A stretch of 64,000 bases of DNA, taken from the NCBI RefSeq assembly GCF_020177265.1, contig NZ_JAIVMC010000009.1, positions 204,584-268,583 of the forward strand, given 5' to 3'. A program made the translations under genes and the position numbers. This stretch comes from Pseudooceanicola marinus (lineage in GTDB: Bacteria > Pseudomonadota > Alphaproteobacteria > Rhodobacterales > Rhodobacteraceae). Position 1 is the stretch's first letter. Every line of letters begins with the position of its first letter. The notes under the pieces are model-generated. The model made no database searches, had not been told where the DNA came from, and was given only the letters and a program-made list of their open reading frames with translations. Shown here in pieces: positions 38,772-48,504 of this stretch.

Positions 38772-39122
38772 GTCTCGGGCGTCCTTGGTTTCGTCGCTTG
38801 ATACGCGTTGCCCGGCGCGCTGCCAAGTCCGACCCGTGCCGCACTGCGGCGCTGAGCGAGTTCAAGGGTGATCACGAAGGATTTTGCGGAAGCCAGCCGC
38901 AAGCGGCGGGGAATTGCCTTCGTTGCGCTGCCTTGACGGCGCCCGATGGCCGACGCCCGTGACAGTGATGCGATGTGATTGGAACTCTTCGCCGTTTCGG
39001 TGTGTTGATCCGGCGAGAACGCCCTCTGTCGGAGGTGCGTTCGCGGCGCATGCCCGAAGGGAGCGTCTCAGCAGGGTCGGTCATCCCCAGCCGTCCCTGG
39101 AAAGAAACGAAGGAGAAAAAGA
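38772..39122. other. Divergent intergenic region argB / outer-membrane protein
   Basis: No gene is seen in these 351 bp. It must hold promoters for argB (-) and for the beta-barrel gene (+), but no clear -35/-10 pair was recognised. A strong GAAGGAG site lies before the + strand gene. Confidence 0.5.
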
Positions 39123-39713
39123 ATGCTTCGCAAAACCATGATCGCAGCAGTGGCCGTCAGCGCAGTGGCCGCCCCCGCCTTTGCAGGCTCCTACCAGGAA
39201 GCCCCCGCAGACCCGGTCGTCCCCGCACCCGCACCGGCCCCGGTCTTCTCGGGTTCCGACTGGACCGGCGCCTACGCCGGTGCATCGCTGGGCTATGGCG
39301 ATCTCGACGCCGAGCTGGGTTCCGCCAGCGAAGGTGCCGACGGCACCGTCTACGGTGTGCAGGCCGGTTACGACTACGACTTCGGCACCTTCGTGCTGGG
39401 TGGTGAACTGGACTACAGCGCGACCGATCTGGACTTCGACGGCACTGACCTCGACTCGATCACCCGCCTGAAGGTCCGCGCCGGTTACGACGCCGGTCAG
39501 ACCCTGATCTACGGTGTCGCCGGTGCCGCGCACGCCGAATCCGATCTGGGCGACGACAACGGCTGGATCCTGGGCGTTGGCGCAGACTACAAGCTGACCG
39601 ACAACGTCACCGTCGGCGGCGAATACCTGTACCACCAGTTCGATGACTTCGACGATAGCGACATCGACATCGACGGCAGCACCCTGGCGGCCCGTGTGAA
39701 CTACCGCTTCTGA
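39123..39713 (+). CDS. Outer-membrane beta-barrel protein, copy 1
   Basis: The 196-residue protein has a signal peptide (cleaved near 'PAFA-GSYQE'), a proline/alanine linker, and an eight-strand barrel typical of Omp25/31- or OmpA-N-like porin-family proteins: 'DWTGAYAGASLGYG' at the first strand and a C-terminal strand ending NYRF with terminal Phe, the BAM recognition signal. The loops are rich in Asp. A tandem paralogue follows. Its function beyond outer-membrane structure is unknown. Confidence 0.85.
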   Translation: MLRKTMIAAVAVSAVAAPAFAGSYQEAPADPVVPAPAPAPVFSGSDWTGAYAGASLGYGDLDAELGSASEGADGTVYGVQAGYDYDFGTFVLGGELDYSATDLDFDGTDLDSITRLKVRAGYDAGQTLIYGVAGAAHAESDLGDDNGWILGVGADYKLTDNVTVGGEYLYHQFDDFDDSDIDIDGSTLAARVNYRF

Positions 39714-39741
39714 TCCGGTCCGACCGCGATCAACACTCTGG

Positions 39742-39770
39742 AAAGGCCCGGGATCTCCCGGGCCTTTTTC
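39742..39770 (+). terminator. Intrinsic terminator after the first beta-barrel gene
   Basis: AAAGGCCCGGGA (39742-39753) pairs with TCCCGGGCCTTT (39756-39767); with an ATCT loop the stem is ten or so pairs. TT and CATG follow the paired Ts. Confidence 0.85.
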
Positions 39771-39914
39771 ATGTGCGGCCTGCGCGGCGGGCCAGCGCCA
39801 AAGGCGCAATTTACCTCGCATTTTCAGAAAGTCTGAATGGCAAGGGGCGGCCATCAGGCAAGGTTCGGCGTGATTTTAGTGAACTTTTAGTGCGTCTGGC
39901 GTGTTGTGTTTGTG

Positions 39915-40475
39915 ATGGAACAGCACCGCGCTCATATCACCGCCCTGGGTGGGCAAGCCGTCCGGACCGCGGCGGGATCTCTGGCACTCATGCTGTCGGC
40001 GCTTCTGCTCATGGCCACCACGGCACGGGGCCAGCCGCTGGACGACGATTGGACCGGCGCCTATCTCGGCGCCTCGCTTGGGGTCGCGACCGATGCCGAC
40101 GGCGATGTGATGCGCAGCCTGCACGGCGGCTACCTGGAACAGAGGGGCACCACCACCTACGGGGTGGAGCTTGAGCTGGCGGAGACCGACATCGGAAGCC
40201 CGGCAGGCCCGGTGGACAAGATCGCCCGGGTGAAGGGACGCCTGGGGATGGTGCGCAGGGAGGTCCATGTCTATGCCGTGGCGGGGCTGGCCCACATGCA
40301 GGGCCGGTTCGGCAGCGATACGGGGTTCGTGCTGGGGGTAGGGGCGGAAACCCACCTGACGGAGCACGTGACGCTGGGCGGGGAACTGTTACACCATCAG
40401 GTGTCGGATTTCGACGGCACCGGCGAGCGTTTCAGCATGAACACCCTGACCGGGCGGCTCAATTACCGCTTCTGA
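39915..40475 (+). CDS. Outer-membrane beta-barrel protein, copy 2
   Basis: The 186-residue paralogue of the preceding gene. It shares 'DDWTGAYLGASLG' near the first strand, 'GFVLGVGAETHLTEHVTLGGELLHHQ' (compare the other copy's 'GWILGVGADYKLTDNVTVGG') and the C-terminal NYRF. The signal sequence is long, with the hydrophobic core near residues 20-37. ATG at 39915 is used; GTG codons at 39906 and 39912 are alternatives. No clear ribosome-binding site is visible, so expression may be low. Confidence 0.75.
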   Translation: MEQHRAHITALGGQAVRTAAGSLALMLSALLLMATTARGQPLDDDWTGAYLGASLGVATDADGDVMRSLHGGYLEQRGTTTYGVELELAETDIGSPAGPVDKIARVKGRLGMVRREVHVYAVAGLAHMQGRFGSDTGFVLGVGAETHLTEHVTLGGELLHHQVSDFDGTGERFSMNTLTGRLNYRF

Positions 40476-40525
40476 GGCGGAGCTGCTGCCAGAGCCGCGA
40501 GGCGGCCGCGCATGCGCGGCCGGGC

Positions 40526-41179
40526 TCAGTCCAGCCCGGCGATGATGGCGCGCAGCGTGGCGATGCCGTCGCCCTTTTCCGAAGAGGTCAGCACCAGCTC
40601 GGGGAAGGCGGCGGGGTGTTTGGACAGGGCGCCGCGCACCTGGTCCAGGACCTTCTGCCGGTCCTTCTCCTTCACCTTGTCCGCCTTGGTCATAACGACC
40701 TGGAAGGTCACGGCGGCACTGTCGAGCAGCGTCATGATCTCCTCGTCGACGGCCTTCACGCCGTGGCGCGAGTCGATCAGCACGAAGGCGCGGCGCAGGG
40801 TCTGGCGGCCCTGCAGGTACTGTTTCAGCAGGCGCTGCCATTTCTCCACCACCGACAGCGGCGCATTGGCGTAGCCATAGCCCGGCAGGTCGACGAGGTA
40901 GCGTTCCTCGCCGAGGGTGAAATAGTTGATCTCTTGCGTCCGGCCCGGCGTGTTCGAGGCGCGGGCGATGCCCTTGCGGCCGGTCAGCGCGTTGATCAGG
41001 CTGGACTTGCCCACGTTGGAACGGCCGGCAAAGCAGACCTCCAGCCGGTCGGCCTCTGGCAGGCCGTTCATGGCGACTACGCCCTTGACGAAATCCACCG
41101 GCCCGGCAAACAGCAGGCGGCCCTTTTCGGCCATGTGGGCATCGGGCTCTTCGGCCAGGGGGAAGGGAAGGGGCATCAT
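40526..41179 (-). CDS. engB: Ribosome biogenesis GTPase YihA/YsxC (EngB)
   Basis: GTPase needed for 50S assembly and cell division. The 217 residues contain the P-loop GRSNVGKSS at 52-60, G3 in 'LVDLPGYGYAN', and G4 'VMTKADKVK'. Its ATG overlaps the stop of the MOSC gene (ATGA), so it is the third gene of a yidC-MOSC-engB operon. Confidence 0.96.
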   Translation of the reverse strand: MMPLPFPLAEEPDAHMAEKGRLLFAGPVDFVKGVVAMNGLPEADRLEVCFAGRSNVGKSSLINALTGRKGIARASNTPGRTQEINYFTLGEERYLVDLPGYGYANAPLSVVEKWQRLLKQYLQGRQTLRRAFVLIDSRHGVKAVDEEIMTLLDSAAVTFQVVMTKADKVKEKDRQKVLDQVRGALSKHPAAFPELVLTSSEKGDGIATLRAIIAGLD

Positions 41180-41916
41180 AGCAGGACCTCCACCGGCGCG
41201 TCGGTGGCGATGGTGCCGGGGGTGACCACCTTCGCCTTCACGCCGAAATCAACATGGCCCCAGGTCCGTCGCAGGGTGCGCAGCGTCTGCACGTCGTCCT
41301 GGCCGGTCTCGGGGTTAACCTGGGTGGCGCGGCAGCGGGTGATCCGCTCCACCACATCCAGTTCGACATCGCCCAGGCGGATACGCCGCCCGGGCCAGTC
41401 CAGCTCTTCCCAGGGTTCCAGACCCGACAGCCAGATGTTGCCGCGGAACCGACGAGGGTCCAGGGGCGTGCCGCAGGCCTCCGACAGGGCGCCCAGGGAT
41501 GCACGGCCCAGGATCGACACGCAGGCATAGTTGGCGTCCGACATGCCTTCCGCGGGGGCCGCGATCAGCGCGCCCAGGGCGGGACGTTCGGCGGGCCAGA
41601 GCGCGGCGAGCCAGGCCGAGAGCGCCGCACCGTCGCGGGCCGGATCGACCTCGATCTCACCCGCCGTGGGGTGGCTGAGGTGGATGCGCCCATCTTCCAG
41701 CGTGCGGGCGGTGATCGCCATCAGCTGGGGGCCGTAGCAGCCGCGCGCGAAGTTGCGGCAGGATTGCCAGGCGCCGGTATCCTGCGCCTGGCCGGTCAGC
41801 ATGGCCCAGGCCCGGTCACCGGGCAGGGGCCGTTCGGGCAAGAAGGCCGCGCTGTCCAGCGGCTCGGCCCCGATCCCCTTGATCGGGTGCCGCCAGATCT
41901 GCGCGACGCGTCTCAT
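41176..41916 (-). CDS. MOSC domain protein
   Basis: The 246-residue protein has an N-terminal MOSC beta-barrel ('QIWRHPIKGIGAEPLD') and a C-terminal MOSC domain with 'RCRATQVNPETGQDD', where the Cys is the residue that binds sulfur or molybdenum cofactor in family members. A role in molybdenum cofactor-dependent or sulfur-transfer reactions is inferred from the family. It begins directly after the yidC stop. Confidence 0.88.
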   Translation of the reverse strand: MRRVAQIWRHPIKGIGAEPLDSAAFLPERPLPGDRAWAMLTGQAQDTGAWQSCRNFARGCYGPQLMAITARTLEDGRIHLSHPTAGEIEVDPARDGAALSAWLAALWPAERPALGALIAAPAEGMSDANYACVSILGRASLGALSEACGTPLDPRRFRGNIWLSGLEPWEELDWPGRRIRLGDVELDVVERITRCRATQVNPETGQDDVQTLRTLRRTWGHVDFGVKAKVVTPGTIATDAPVEVLL

Positions 41917-43764
41917 TTACTTCTTGCCCTTTGCTTCGGCCTTCTTCTTCCGGCTGAACGACGACTTGATGTTGCCGAAGACGTCGGGCTTGAACCCGTG
42001 AATCCGCATGATCGTGTACTGCTGGATGAAGGTGATCGTGTTGTTGGTGATCCAGTAGAGGACCAGACCGCTGGCGAAGTTACCGAGCATGAACATGAAC
42101 ACCCAGGGCATCCAGGCAAAGATCATCTGCTGCGCGGGGTCCGCGGGCGCCGGGTTCAGTTTCTGCTGCAGCCACATCGAGATGCCCAGCAGGATCGGCA
42201 GGACACCGAGGCTGGCGATGGCAAAGATGCTTTCCGGGCCCGGGGGGGCATAGGGCAGCAGGCCGAACAGGTTCAGGATCGAGGAGGGGTCCGGCGCCGA
42301 GAGGTCGCGGATCCAGCCGATCCAGGGCTGATGGCGCAGTTCAAGCGTGACGAAGATCACCTTGTAGAGCGAGAAGAAGATCGGGATCTGCAGAAGGATG
42401 GGCAGACAGCCCGCGGCGGGGTTCACCTTTTCCTTCTTGTAGAGCTCCATCATCTCCTTCTGAAGCTTCTGGCGGTCGTCGCCCGCCTTCTCCTTCAGCT
42501 CTTCCATGCGCGGCTGCAGCTCCTTCATCTTCGCCATGGAGGCGTAGGATTTGTAGGCCAGCGGGAAGAGGATGGCCTTCAGGAAGATGGTCATCGCGAT
42601 GATCGACCAGCCCATGTTGCCGATGAAGCTGTGCAGCCAGTGGATCAGCCAGAAGATCGGCTTGGTGATGAAGAAGAACCAGCCCCAGTCGATCGAGTCG
42701 AAGAAGCGGGTCACGCCGGCATCTTCGTAGTCCTTGATCGTCTCACCTTCCTTGGCACCGGCAAACAGCTGCGTCTCGACCGAGACGGTCTCGCCGGGCG
42801 CGGCCTCGACGGTCTCCAGCACGGTCTCGGTCTGGTAGATGTCGGGGTTGGGGTAGTATTTCGCGGTGGAGCGGAAGGGACGGTCGCCGGGGATCAGCGT
42901 GGCCATCCAGTAGTGGTCGGTGAAGCCGATCCAGCCGCTTTCGGCCACGTCGATGCGTTCCGCCGGGGTGCCTTCGCGGGGGTCCACGTCATAGTCGGTC
43001 AGGTCGTCGTAGCCGGCTTCTTCCAGCTCGCCGTCGGACATGCGCACCAGGCCTTCATGCACGACGAAGAAGTTCTGCAGGTCGGAGGGTTCGCCATGGC
43101 GGCGCAGCAGGCCGTAGGGGCGCAGGCTGACGGCGCTGTCGTTGGTATTTTCAACCGACTGGCTGACCTGGAACATGAACTTGTCGTCGACGCTGTAGGT
43201 CTGGCGGAAGATCAGGCCCTGGCCGTTGTCCCAGGACAGGGTGACGGGGGTGTCGGGGGTCAGCACCTCGCCGCTTTCCAGCGACCACAGGGTGTCGGCG
43301 CCGGGCACGGCGGCCGGGTCGGCATTGGTGCCGGCGATCCAGCCGTAAAGCGCGTAGTACCCTTCGGGTTCGCTCTGCGGGCGCAGCAGGGTGACCTCGG
43401 GGGAGTCGTCGGCCAGTTCGACGTGGTAGTCCTTCAGCTGAAGGTCGTCGATACGGCCGCCGCCCAGCGAGATCGAGCCGGCCAGGCTGGGCGTGTCGAT
43501 GGTGACGCGGGGCGCTTCGGCCTCCGCCTCGGCGGCGGGAGCCTCGGTCTGGGCCGTGGCAACGCCGTCGCCGCCCGGGCCAAGCGCGCCGTCTGCGCTG
43601 CCGCTGGTCGTCGGCGCACCGGCGGTGCCCTCAACCTGGGTCTGCTCCTCGGCGGTCTCGATGCCGGGGGCCTGTTCCTCTGGCGGGAAAAGAAGGAACC
43701 AGACAAGGACAACGATGAAGCTGAGCACCGTGGCCAGGATGAGGTTCTTGTTCTGATCGTCCAT
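41917..43764 (-). CDS. yidC: Membrane protein insertase YidC
   Basis: YidC inserts and folds inner-membrane proteins, alone or with SecYEG. The 615-residue protein has the N-terminal anchor 'NLILATVLSFIVVLVWFLLF' (6-25), a low-complexity Ala/Glu linker, a large periplasmic beta domain, and the five-helix core with 'GWSIIAMTIFLKAILFPLAY' and the C-terminal 'MFMLGNFASGLVLYWITNN'. The tail is basic. ATG 43764 gives the family start MDDQNKN. It opens the yidC-MOSC-engB operon. Confidence 0.97.
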   Translation of the reverse strand: MDDQNKNLILATVLSFIVVLVWFLLFPPEEQAPGIETAEEQTQVEGTAGAPTTSGSADGALGPGGDGVATAQTEAPAAEAEAEAPRVTIDTPSLAGSISLGGGRIDDLQLKDYHVELADDSPEVTLLRPQSEPEGYYALYGWIAGTNADPAAVPGADTLWSLESGEVLTPDTPVTLSWDNGQGLIFRQTYSVDDKFMFQVSQSVENTNDSAVSLRPYGLLRRHGEPSDLQNFFVVHEGLVRMSDGELEEAGYDDLTDYDVDPREGTPAERIDVAESGWIGFTDHYWMATLIPGDRPFRSTAKYYPNPDIYQTETVLETVEAAPGETVSVETQLFAGAKEGETIKDYEDAGVTRFFDSIDWGWFFFITKPIFWLIHWLHSFIGNMGWSIIAMTIFLKAILFPLAYKSYASMAKMKELQPRMEELKEKAGDDRQKLQKEMMELYKKEKVNPAAGCLPILLQIPIFFSLYKVIFVTLELRHQPWIGWIRDLSAPDPSSILNLFGLLPYAPPGPESIFAIASLGVLPILLGISMWLQQKLNPAPADPAQQMIFAWMPWVFMFMLGNFASGLVLYWITNNTITFIQQYTIMRIHGFKPDVFGNIKSSFSRKKKAEAKGKK

Positions 43765-44080
43765 CGCGCTGCGCCACCCTTGGTCGTTGCAATATTCGGA
43801 AATTCGGTCTTGGGCGTTCAACCTGTCACCGGGCCAAAGGTCAAGGGGCTTCCCTCTTTTACAGGGCTAAGGGTCGCGGGGTTGTGTGCGGGAAACGGCG
43901 CGTTGCGAGCGGCAGATGGGTCATCTGGGGGCCGTCGGGACTGCAGGCCCATACCGGGGCCGCGGTCTGTCGAGGGGGGGCGGCTTTGACGGGGAGGCGC
44001 GGTTCTGGGCCAAGCACCCGATTGATGCGGGGCAAGGCGCGATCAGCGATCAAATCCGATGGGGTCGTGGTTCGCGCTGG
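43765..44080. other. Gap between yidC and the EAL gene
   Basis: No gene is supported in these 316 bp. They hold the upstream region of yidC on the minus strand and the end of the EAL gene transcript. No terminator or promoter was recognised with confidence. Confidence 0.45.
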
Positions 44081-45625
44081 TCAGCCGCTGCGGCGGCCGA
44101 ACTTCGGCGCCTCGGTCAGGCCGGCGTGATAGGCGCGCATCCATTCGATGGTCTGGTCGAAGGGCATCGGCCGTGCGATTTCATACCCCTGGACGTGATC
44201 GCAGCCCAGTTGCGCCAGCATCGCGTGTTCGCCCGGCGTTTCCACCCCTTCGGCCAGGGTCGTCAGGCCCAGCCGTTCGGCCATGGTCAGGATCGCGGCC
44301 ACCATGCGCTGTTGCTCGATGTCGCGGTCGACCTTCATCACGAAGCTGCGGTCGATCTTCAGCCGCTCCACCGAGAAGCGCCGGATGGAGGAGATGGAGG
44401 CATGGCCGGTGCCGAAATCATCCAGGTCGATGCGGCAGCCCATCTTGGCCAGCCCGTTGATATTGCGCGAAATCACATCTTCGGGGGAGGCGGCGACGAC
44501 GGTTTCCAGCACCTCCACCGTCAGCCGTCCCGGTGTCAGCCCGTAGCGGTCCAGCTGCCAGCGGATCTTCTCGACCAGCTGGGGGTTCATCAACTCGTCA
44601 TTGGCGAAGTTCACGCCGACCTGGGGCACGTTCACCCCGGCCTCGTCCCAGCGACGCAGGGCGATCAGGGATTGCACCAGCATCAGGTCGCCCAGCCGTT
44701 CCATCAGCCCGGCCTGCTGCACCATCGGCAGAAACTCCGCCGGGGAGATCATGCCGCGCTGCGGGTGGCACCAGCGCGCCAGCGCCTCGAAGCCGGTGAC
44801 CAGCCCGGTATCGGTGGACACCTGCGGCTGGAAGAAGGGCAGGATCTGGCCCGCCTCCATCGCCGTCTCGATCTCGTCCGCCGGGATGGGGCCGGACCGC
44901 CGACGGCCCTGCATGTCGACCGAGAAGGAGCGGATGGCCGAGGGGGCGAACCGCCCGGCCTCGCGCAGGGCAGTGTCCGCCGCGGCCAGCAGCGAGGCGC
45001 CGCTGGGTTGCGGGCTGCGGGTGCCCAGGCAGAAGCCGATGGAACAGGAGAGGTAGACCGTGGTCGCATCCAGCGACAGCGGTTCCTCCACCGCCGCCTG
45101 CAGGCGCGAGGCCAGCTGAATCGCCGCCTCCAGGTCCAGCTGGGTCACGGGGCCGACGCAGATGCCGTACCTGGCATCGCCCAGACGGCAGAGCGTATCG
45201 TCATCGCGCAGGGCGCCGCGCAGCCGCGTGGCGATTCGATACTGCGCGTCATCGGCGGCGGCGGGCCCGTAGCGGTCGCGGTAGGCGTCGAAGTCGTCCA
45301 GTTGCAGCAGCAGGCAGGCGGTCTTGCCGATGGCGCCTTCGCGCGCTTGCAGCGCATGGTCCAGCGCCCGTTCCAGACTGTCGCGCAGGGGCAGGCCGGT
45401 GACCGGATCGCGCGGATCGCCCGAGGGGCGCGGCGCCGGATCGGACCCGGCGAAACTGTAGAAGACCGGCAGCAGCAGGGCCGTCAGGATCAGCGCCGCC
45501 TCCCCGGCGACCCAGAAGGCGGTCAGGCAGATCGCCGGCAGCACGGCCACCATCTGCGGGCCGCACAGGGCCCGACGCAACCGCGCCCGAACGCGTCCGA
45601 CGTCTTTAGCCCTGATCCCCGGCAT
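44081..45625 (-). CDS. c-di-GMP phosphodiesterase: degenerate GGDEF plus EAL
   Basis: The 514-residue membrane protein has a hydrophobic segment at 26-57, a GGDEF-like domain (about 72-230) in which the active motif is replaced by RLGDARYG (147-154), so it should not synthesise c-di-GMP, and an EAL domain (about 250-500). The EAL part keeps E280-A-L, the DDFGTG metal motif at 402-407 and 'LAEGVET', so it is probably active. It lies between yidC and ttcA on the same strand, where I would expect these genes to be adjacent. Confidence 0.9.
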   Translation of the reverse strand: MPGIRAKDVGRVRARLRRALCGPQMVAVLPAICLTAFWVAGEAALILTALLLPVFYSFAGSDPAPRPSGDPRDPVTGLPLRDSLERALDHALQAREGAIGKTACLLLQLDDFDAYRDRYGPAAADDAQYRIATRLRGALRDDDTLCRLGDARYGICVGPVTQLDLEAAIQLASRLQAAVEEPLSLDATTVYLSCSIGFCLGTRSPQPSGASLLAAADTALREAGRFAPSAIRSFSVDMQGRRRSGPIPADEIETAMEAGQILPFFQPQVSTDTGLVTGFEALARWCHPQRGMISPAEFLPMVQQAGLMERLGDLMLVQSLIALRRWDEAGVNVPQVGVNFANDELMNPQLVEKIRWQLDRYGLTPGRLTVEVLETVVAASPEDVISRNINGLAKMGCRIDLDDFGTGHASISSIRRFSVERLKIDRSFVMKVDRDIEQQRMVAAILTMAERLGLTTLAEGVETPGEHAMLAQLGCDHVQGYEIARPMPFDQTIEWMRAYHAGLTEAPKFGRRSG

Positions 45626-45683
45626 TGCAGGTCATCCCATGTGTCATGGGCGGTGACGCTACGTCCAGAAGTTCAATAGCGGC

Positions 45684-46547
45684 TTAACGCAGGCTGGGAA
45701 TCGAATCTTCTTCCTGAGGCGCGGCGCCCAGGGTCAGCCCGGCGAAATCGAACAGCTTCGGATCCAGCAGATGCGAGGGCCGCGCGTTCATCAGTGCGCG
45801 GAACATCACCTGCCGCCGTCCGGGGCTGTTCTTTTCCCATCCGTCGAGGATCTGTTTCACCTGCTGGCGTTGCAGCCCGTCCTGGCTGCCGCACAGGTCG
45901 CAGGGAATGATCGGATAGTTCATCGCGGTGGCGAATTTCTCGCAATCCGCCTCGGCCACATGGGCGAGCGGGCGATAGAGGAACAGGTCGCCTTCCTCGT
46001 TCACCAGCTTCGGCGGCATGGTCGCCAGGCGCCCGCCGTGGAAGAGGTTCATGAAGAACGTCTCGAGGATGTCGTCCCGGTGATGGCCCAGCACGACCGC
46101 CGAACAGCCCTCTTCCCGCGCGATGCGGTAGAGGTTGCCGCGCCGCAGCCGCGAACACAGCGCGCAGAAGGTGCGGCCCTGGGGGATCTTGTCCATGACC
46201 ACCGAATAGGTGTCCTGATATTCGATCCGGTGCGGGACACCCATCTTTTCCAGGAACTCGGGCAGGACGGTGGCCGGGAAACCCGGCTGCCCCTGGTCGA
46301 GGTTGCAGGCCAGCAGGTCGACGGGCAACAGGCCACGCCACTTCAGCTCATGCAGGACGGCCAGCAGGGTATAGCTATCCTTGCCGCCCGACAGGCAGAC
46401 CAGCCAGCGCGCGCCGGGTTCGATCATGCCGTATTGTTCGATCGCCTCGCGTGTGTAGCGCACAATCCTTTTGCGCAGCTTCCGAAACTCGGTGCTTTGC
46501 GGGGCGCCGTGGAACAGCGGGTGGATTTCGTCACATTCATCACGCAT
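45684..46547 (-). CDS. ttcA: tRNA 2-thiocytidine(32) synthetase TtcA
   Basis: Thiolates C32 of certain tRNAs using an iron-sulfur cluster. The 287-residue protein has the PP-loop SGGKDS at 53-58, and the cysteine pairs 'FCALCSR' and 'PCDLCGSQ' that bind the cluster and carry sulfur. The ATG at 46547 gives [14 protein letters not shown]; an ATG at 46598 is in frame but would overlap the start of the divergent gene. No good binding site is seen for either. Confidence 0.93.
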   Translation of the reverse strand: MRDECDEIHPLFHGAPQSTEFRKLRKRIVRYTREAIEQYGMIEPGARWLVCLSGGKDSYTLLAVLHELKWRGLLPVDLLACNLDQGQPGFPATVLPEFLEKMGVPHRIEYQDTYSVVMDKIPQGRTFCALCSRLRRGNLYRIAREEGCSAVVLGHHRDDILETFFMNLFHGGRLATMPPKLVNEEGDLFLYRPLAHVAEADCEKFATAMNYPIIPCDLCGSQDGLQRQQVKQILDGWEKNSPGRRQVMFRALMNARPSHLLDPKLFDFAGLTLGAAPQEEDSIPSLR

Positions 46548-46596
46548 GCTCGGCCCATAGATCGTTTCGCGTAAGCGGACAAGGGCGGGGTGCGTC

Positions 46597-47535
46597 ATGG
46601 GCTGGCTGGGGCGTCTTTTCGGAAAGAAACAGGGCGAAAGGAAACAGGGCGGGGCGCCGGAGCGTCCGGCGGATGCCGCGCCGCTGGTGGCGGATCCCGC
46701 GCTGGTCAGCGCGCCGCCCGAACCGGAGCCTGCCGAGGCGGAGGCGCCGTCGTCCGATGCCCCCGCCGCGTTGCCCCCCGACATCCTGGCCGAGATCGAG
46801 GCGTTGGCCATGCCGGCCATCCGCCTTGTGCCGCAATCCGGCGCGTCGGTGCCAGAGGCCCCGGTGTCGTCCCTCGGGGGACGGCCCAGCCTGCCCGAGG
46901 GCATGGACTGGCCCGAGGACGACGCGCGGCCCATGCTGTTTCTCGCCCAGATCAACTATGCCGAGATGCCGCCCCTCGAAGGCTATCCCACGTCCGGCCT
47001 GCTGTCGGTCTTCGTGGCCGAGGGGGAAACCCACGGCTGCGCCTTCCCCTCACTCGATCAGGCGGGGTTCCGCAGTCTCTACTTGGAGGATCCCACGACC
47101 TGCCAGCGCCGCGATCCGCCGGATGCGCCGCAGGGGCCGGATCCGCTGGGCACAACCCTGCGGGCCGAGGGCGCGGTGCTGACCGGTGAGGCGGTGCACG
47201 ACCTGCCCGGGGCCGCGCTGCGCGAGGTGGCGGCGTTGCAGAAAGGCTGGGCCGAGGCGGGCCGTGAGGTGGATGAGGCCGCCCTGGACCGTGTGCTGGA
47301 GGCGGGCCGCGCGGGGGCGATCACCTATGGCGGCTACCCCGTTTTCGCTCAGGGCGACGTGCGGACGGGGCGGCAGCGGTTCCATGCGAAGGTCCTGCTG
47401 CAATTGGGGCGCCTGGGGGCGGGGGACCGCGCGGTCAGCTTCGGCGATGGCGGGGCGGCGAATGTCCTCATCAAGCCCAAGGACCTTGGGCCACGGCGCT
47501 TCGACCAGGCGCTGTATCACTACGACAGTTATTAG
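46597..47535 (+). CDS. DUF1963 (YwqG-like) protein
   Basis: The 312-residue protein starts with a basic stretch ('[13 protein letters not shown]') and an Ala/Pro/Glu-rich low-complexity region to about residue 60. From 70 on it matches the YwqG/DUF1963 family: '[18 protein letters not shown]' and '[14 protein letters not shown]' are the hallmark lines, ending '[12 protein letters not shown]'. The family is uncharacterised. It is divergent from ttcA with about 50 bp or less between starts, and points at yidD convergently. Confidence 0.8.
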   Translation: MGWLGRLFGKKQGERKQGGAPERPADAAPLVADPALVSAPPEPEPAEAEAPSSDAPAALPPDILAEIEALAMPAIRLVPQSGASVPEAPVSSLGGRPSLPEGMDWPEDDARPMLFLAQINYAEMPPLEGYPTSGLLSVFVAEGETHGCAFPSLDQAGFRSLYLEDPTTCQRRDPPDAPQGPDPLGTTLRAEGAVLTGEAVHDLPGAALREVAALQKGWAEAGREVDEAALDRVLEAGRAGAITYGGYPVFAQGDVRTGRQRFHAKVLLQLGRLGAGDRAVSFGDGGAANVLIKPKDLGPRRFDQALYHYDSY

Positions 47536-47560
47536 GCGGGCAGGCAGCGGGCGCCCGGGC

Positions 47561-47869
47561 TCACCGCTCGGGGTCGCGGTCCTCGGCCTGCGCGGCGGCG
47601 TCTTGATCGCCGTCGGGGTGCCGGGCGCCCCGTGCGGGCGGCACGTCGTCCACCCCCATGCCGCCCCAGGGGTGACAGCGGGCGACCCGGCGCAGGGACA
47701 GCCAGAACCCGCGCAGGGCACCGTGTTTTTCCAGGGCTTCCAGGATGTAGGCGGAGCAGGTGGGGTCGTAACGGCAATTGTGCCCGACCCAGGGGGAGAA
47801 GATCAGCCGGTAGACCCGGATCGGCAGCGCCAGCACCCAGGCCGCCGGGCTGAGGCGGCGGCCGCTCAT
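47561..47869 (-). CDS. yidD: Membrane protein insertion efficiency factor YidD
   Basis: Small protein that helps YidC-dependent insertion in E. coli. The 102 residues have the hallmark '[22 protein letters not shown]' with the paired Cys and '[16 protein letters not shown]'. The C terminus is a basic/acidic tail beyond the usual 70-85 residues. Its start overlaps the rnpA stop by four bases. Confidence 0.95.
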   Translation of the reverse strand: MSGRRLSPAAWVLALPIRVYRLIFSPWVGHNCRYDPTCSAYILEALEKHGALRGFWLSLRRVARCHPWGGMGVDDVPPARGARHPDGDQDAAAQAEDRDPER

Positions 47870-48393
47870 CCCCGCGCGCCGTCCTTGCGCGGATGCTTCG
47901 GTCCGGGCGCGCGTTCGGCGTGCAGCCGCTCCAGCGCGCGGGCCAGGTCCTGCTTCAACAGCTCGAAGGGGCGGTCGGCGGTTTGGTCCTTGCGGCCGAT
48001 CAGCACATAGTCCCAGCCGGGGCGCCCCTGGAGGGGCAACACGGCGCGGGCGGCTTCGCGCATCCGGCGCTTGGCGCGGTTGCGGGCCACGGCATTGCCG
48101 ACCTTCTTCGAGCAGGTGAAGCCGACCCGGATCGCCTCCGGCGCCTCGGGCTCATCCTCGGCCCGGCGACGGGCCTGCACCATCATCGACCCGGCGCCCT
48201 GACGACGGGCGCGGGCGGCGGCCAGGAACTGGGACCGCTTGGCGAGGATCTTCAGCGCGGGGGCAGGCGTGTCGGGCATGGCGGTCTCGGGTGTGGCCGC
48301 ATCGGAGACAGGACCCGGGCACGACGAAACCGCCGAGGTCGTTGCCCTTTGCGCCGGTTCGGCGATGTCGGGCGTGACCTTCGGCGGTGTCAT
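47866..48393 (-). CDS. rnpA: Ribonuclease P protein component
   Basis: Protein subunit of RNase P, which trims tRNA 5' leaders. The core has '[16 protein letters not shown]', '[28 protein letters not shown]' containing the RNR motif, and a helical end. At 175 residues it is long; the first 38 are low-complexity and a start at 48279 (MPDTPAP) would give about 137 residues, closer to the family norm. No binding site separates the two. Confidence 0.93.
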   Translation of the reverse strand: MTPPKVTPDIAEPAQRATTSAVSSCPGPVSDAATPETAMPDTPAPALKILAKRSQFLAAARARRQGAGSMMVQARRRAEDEPEAPEAIRVGFTCSKKVGNAVARNRAKRRMREAARAVLPLQGRPGWDYVLIGRKDQTADRPFELLKQDLARALERLHAERAPGPKHPRKDGARG

Positions 48394-48504
48394 GATCTTG
48401 CGACCTGTCTGCCTGGAAAGCGGCTCCGGGAACCGGGGCCGCCGGGCGTCAAGCGAGGAACGGGAAATCGTCCGGTCGGCGCGGAAGACCCGCGCCGGCA
48501 GCGA

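Noticed and set aside
41254..43989. 911-codon plus-strand frame opposite yidC and the MOSC gene
   Set aside because: Composition-driven antisense frame; it has no motifs, and both minus-strand genes are clear.
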